From: Apricaphanius iberus
Taxonomy: Eukaryota > Chordata > Actinopteri > Cyprinodontiformes > Aphaniidae
Direction of reading: 5' to 3'
DNA: 64,000 bases
Assembly (NCBI GenBank): GCA_028564705.1
Contig: JAPXFQ010001303.1
Span: 687,501 to 751,500 of the forward strand
Notes under the pieces: model-generated
Told to the model about the DNA's origin: nothing
Databases searched by the model: none
The model's input: only the letters and a program-made list of their open reading frames with translations
Part shown: positions 62,290 through 64,000 of the stretch, one piece after another
Position numbering within the stretch: the first letter of the stretch is position 1
Layout of the letters: every line of letters starts with the position of its first letter
Made by a program: the position numbers and the translations under genes

Positions 62290-63631
62290 ACAATTATGAG
62301 AGAAATAATGTGTCAGGGATACATTTTGTACTGTTCTTGTAATGAGTTAATTTCCGCAGTACTTCGTAGTGTTGCCTTTGAACTGTATGACTGGGTCAAA
62401 TGTTTTGGGTTTTCTTCCACAAGCTTCCCACAACAGTTTGCTGGAGTTCTGGCCCATTGCTCCGAACAGAACAGGAGCAACTGAGACAGGTTTGGAAAGC
62501 TGCATTGCTCACACACACCTTCTCAGATCCGCTGATAGATTCTCAAAAGAATTGAGTTCAGGGCTTTGTGATGACCAAGCCAAACTATTGTTGTCCTTAA
62601 ATAATTTTGTAACATCTCTGGATATCTGCTTGGGGGTCACTGTCCACTTAAAAGTCCACATTCCTGCTCGATCTTTAACTCTCTGGCTGATGTCTGTAGA
62701 TGTTGGTGCAATGTTTCCACAACATATTCTTTTATCATGATGCTATCTATTTAATAAAGTTAACCAGTTGATCCTGCAGCAAAGCAGCCTCACAGCATGA
62801 TGCTGCCACCCACCCACCCCTCCCTTATTCTTCACAGTTGGGATGGTGTTCCCAGGCTTAAAAATGTCTCCCCCTTTTCTCTCCACATGTACCAGTTGTA
62901 ATTATGGCCAAGCAGCTTCTATTTTACTTTCTCCAGACCACAGTGCATGTCACCAAGAATAAAGGTTTTTCTGCACATTTGGCAACTGCACTCTTGTGTC
63001 TTTTGGTGTAATGGCTTCCTCCTTGCTGAGTGGCCTTTCAGTCTAACCAGCTTCAGCCACCATCTTCACAAAGCCTCCGGCTTTTGCTCTGAGGTTCAAT
63101 TTACACATTTTGGACCAAAACATCTCTGAGACACAGAACTCGTCTCCTTCCTGAGTGGTGTGATGGTTAGACAGTCCCATCATGTCTACACTTAATCGTC
63201 AGAATGGAAAAAGCGAGGAACCTTCCAGCATCTGGACATTGTTCCAGAGAATCAACCATGTTCAACCGTGTGCGGCTGAACAATTCTCTTACCAATTCCT
63301 CTTGACGTTCATTTCATTTCAAATAAGAGAGTAGCATGTTAGAGGTATGGCCTCAGGATTCCCCCGAAGGTATGCCTCCAGTTTACCCAAAAGTGTCAGT
63401 TAACCTATCCGAAGTTTCCAAAGAAATGACATCATCATCATCATCTGGGCTTTATCCCATTTTTTTTAAATATATTACTTGTTCTGTATGTAAACTTCTA
63501 ATTCTGAATACATTACTAAATAAATCTGACATATTCTTACTCTCATTATCGTTTCATTTAACAAATAGAAATAACTTTTAGGGAAGTTTGGTGTGGTTTA
63601 TTTGGTGTGTGTAAACTTCTGACTTCCACTG
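62290..63631 (-). mobile_element. Sleeping Beauty/TDR1-family Tc1-like relic
   Basis: Collinear over its length with the salmonid-type Tc1 element: TTCCACAAGCTTCCCACAAC, AGGGCTTTGTGATGACCAAG, CACAGCATGATGCTGCCACC, TTGCTGAGTGGCCTTTCAG and TGTAAACTTCTGACTTCCAC at the right terminus (ends 63631, TA at 63632-63633). The minus-strand transposase is heavily mutated; a short frame keeps CGKLVEENPKHLTQ near its C-terminus. The left outer repeat is missing at the AT array. Confidence 0.85.
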
Positions 63632-64000
63632 TACTTTACGATTATTCCATACTTTGTCTAAATTTATCCCTTAGAATCCAGATGTACTACTTTGAAGCTT
63701 TGGGGCCAAAAGGAAAGAAGGGTAAGCTGCTGTGCTTCGTAGAGCATCACTGAGAGCCAAATATGTCTCTTTTTTCTAATGCTGCCAAAATCAGAGACAT
63801 TGTGTTGGACAAGTGACGGAAATTATGATGTTTAATTTGCACAGTCAGGATGTGCATTTAAAAAAGAGAGAGAAATATCTTAAAGATAATACAGTAAATT
63901 GTTCTGTTTTCCATATGGATTAAGCTTTTTTATCTTTTAACTTTTACGTACAATGACTGTTTTTGAGCAGGACTCATATCATAGTATGCACTGAGTTATT

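Larger units (their letters stand above)
56211..64000. other. atrnl1 intron upstream of exon w1 (not closed in window)
   Basis: At least 7.8 kb. It contains a Tc1-like end (57045-57135), a non-LTR-like repeat (57163-57375), a hAT-like element (57974-59452), a LINE remnant (59832-60180), an AT microsatellite (62192-62232) and a Sleeping Beauty-family relic (62290-63631). No EGF or signal-peptide exon was found; 60190-62190 shows nothing recognisable. Confidence 0.65.

Noticed and set aside
56211..64000. Search for the first EGF and signal-peptide exons
   Set aside because: No cysteine-rich minus-strand reading with splice signals was found.

Overview
The window is AT-rich vertebrate genomic DNA, almost certainly from a teleost fish. 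It carries exons of one protein-coding gene on the minus strand. The long introns are filled with decayed cut-and-paste DNA transposons typical of fish: Sleeping Beauty/TDR1-like and other Tc1-like elements, a pogo-like fragment, and many short hAT-type elements with 8-bp target duplications. There are no operons, CRISPR arrays or other prokaryotic features, and I could not name the species.

The gene is attractin-like 1 (atrnl1), a large single-pass membrane glycoprotein. I resolved 23 coding exons between 56210 and 6320, each bounded by GT-AG splice signals. Their phases join into one uninterrupted frame of 1,132 codons. In protein order they encode most of the CUB domain, an EGF region, a kelch-type beta-propeller, PSI-type cysteine-rich segments, a C-type-lectin-like domain, two further PSI-type segments, laminin-type EGF repeats, and the membrane-proximal beta-rich ectodomain. 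The upstream exons (signal peptide, first EGF) lie beyond 64000. The downstream exons (transmembrane helix, cytoplasmic tail, 3' UTR) lie before position 1. Vocabulary such as FGGFSSVLLNDVLVYRPP, WSVGSTAGTISGEE and CDSENRYLGNPLRGTCY fits ATRNL1 better than its paralogue ATRN.

Layout: 1-6319 is intron, with the 3' end of a Tc1-like transposon at the left edge and a complete short hAT-type element at 5970-6265. The last five exons in the window lie at 6320-19563, separated by repeat-bearing introns. Two exons at 24994-25997 precede, on the plus map, an 11-kb intron that holds a relatively young but inactivated Tc1-like transposon at 31469-33074. The exon-dense block 37200-44620 encodes the kelch, PSI and lectin modules. 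The exons at 48982-56210 encode the start of the propeller, the EGF region and CUB. From 56211 to 64000 there is only intron, with a 1.5-kb hAT-like element (57974-59452) and a Sleeping Beauty-family relic (62290-63631).

I found no credible undescribed biological system. The most useful non-genic observations are datable or nested transposon insertions with recognisable target-site duplications, two fossil protein-coding fragments of other transposons (8103-8291 and 36128-36273), and several repeat families present two or three times in the window.
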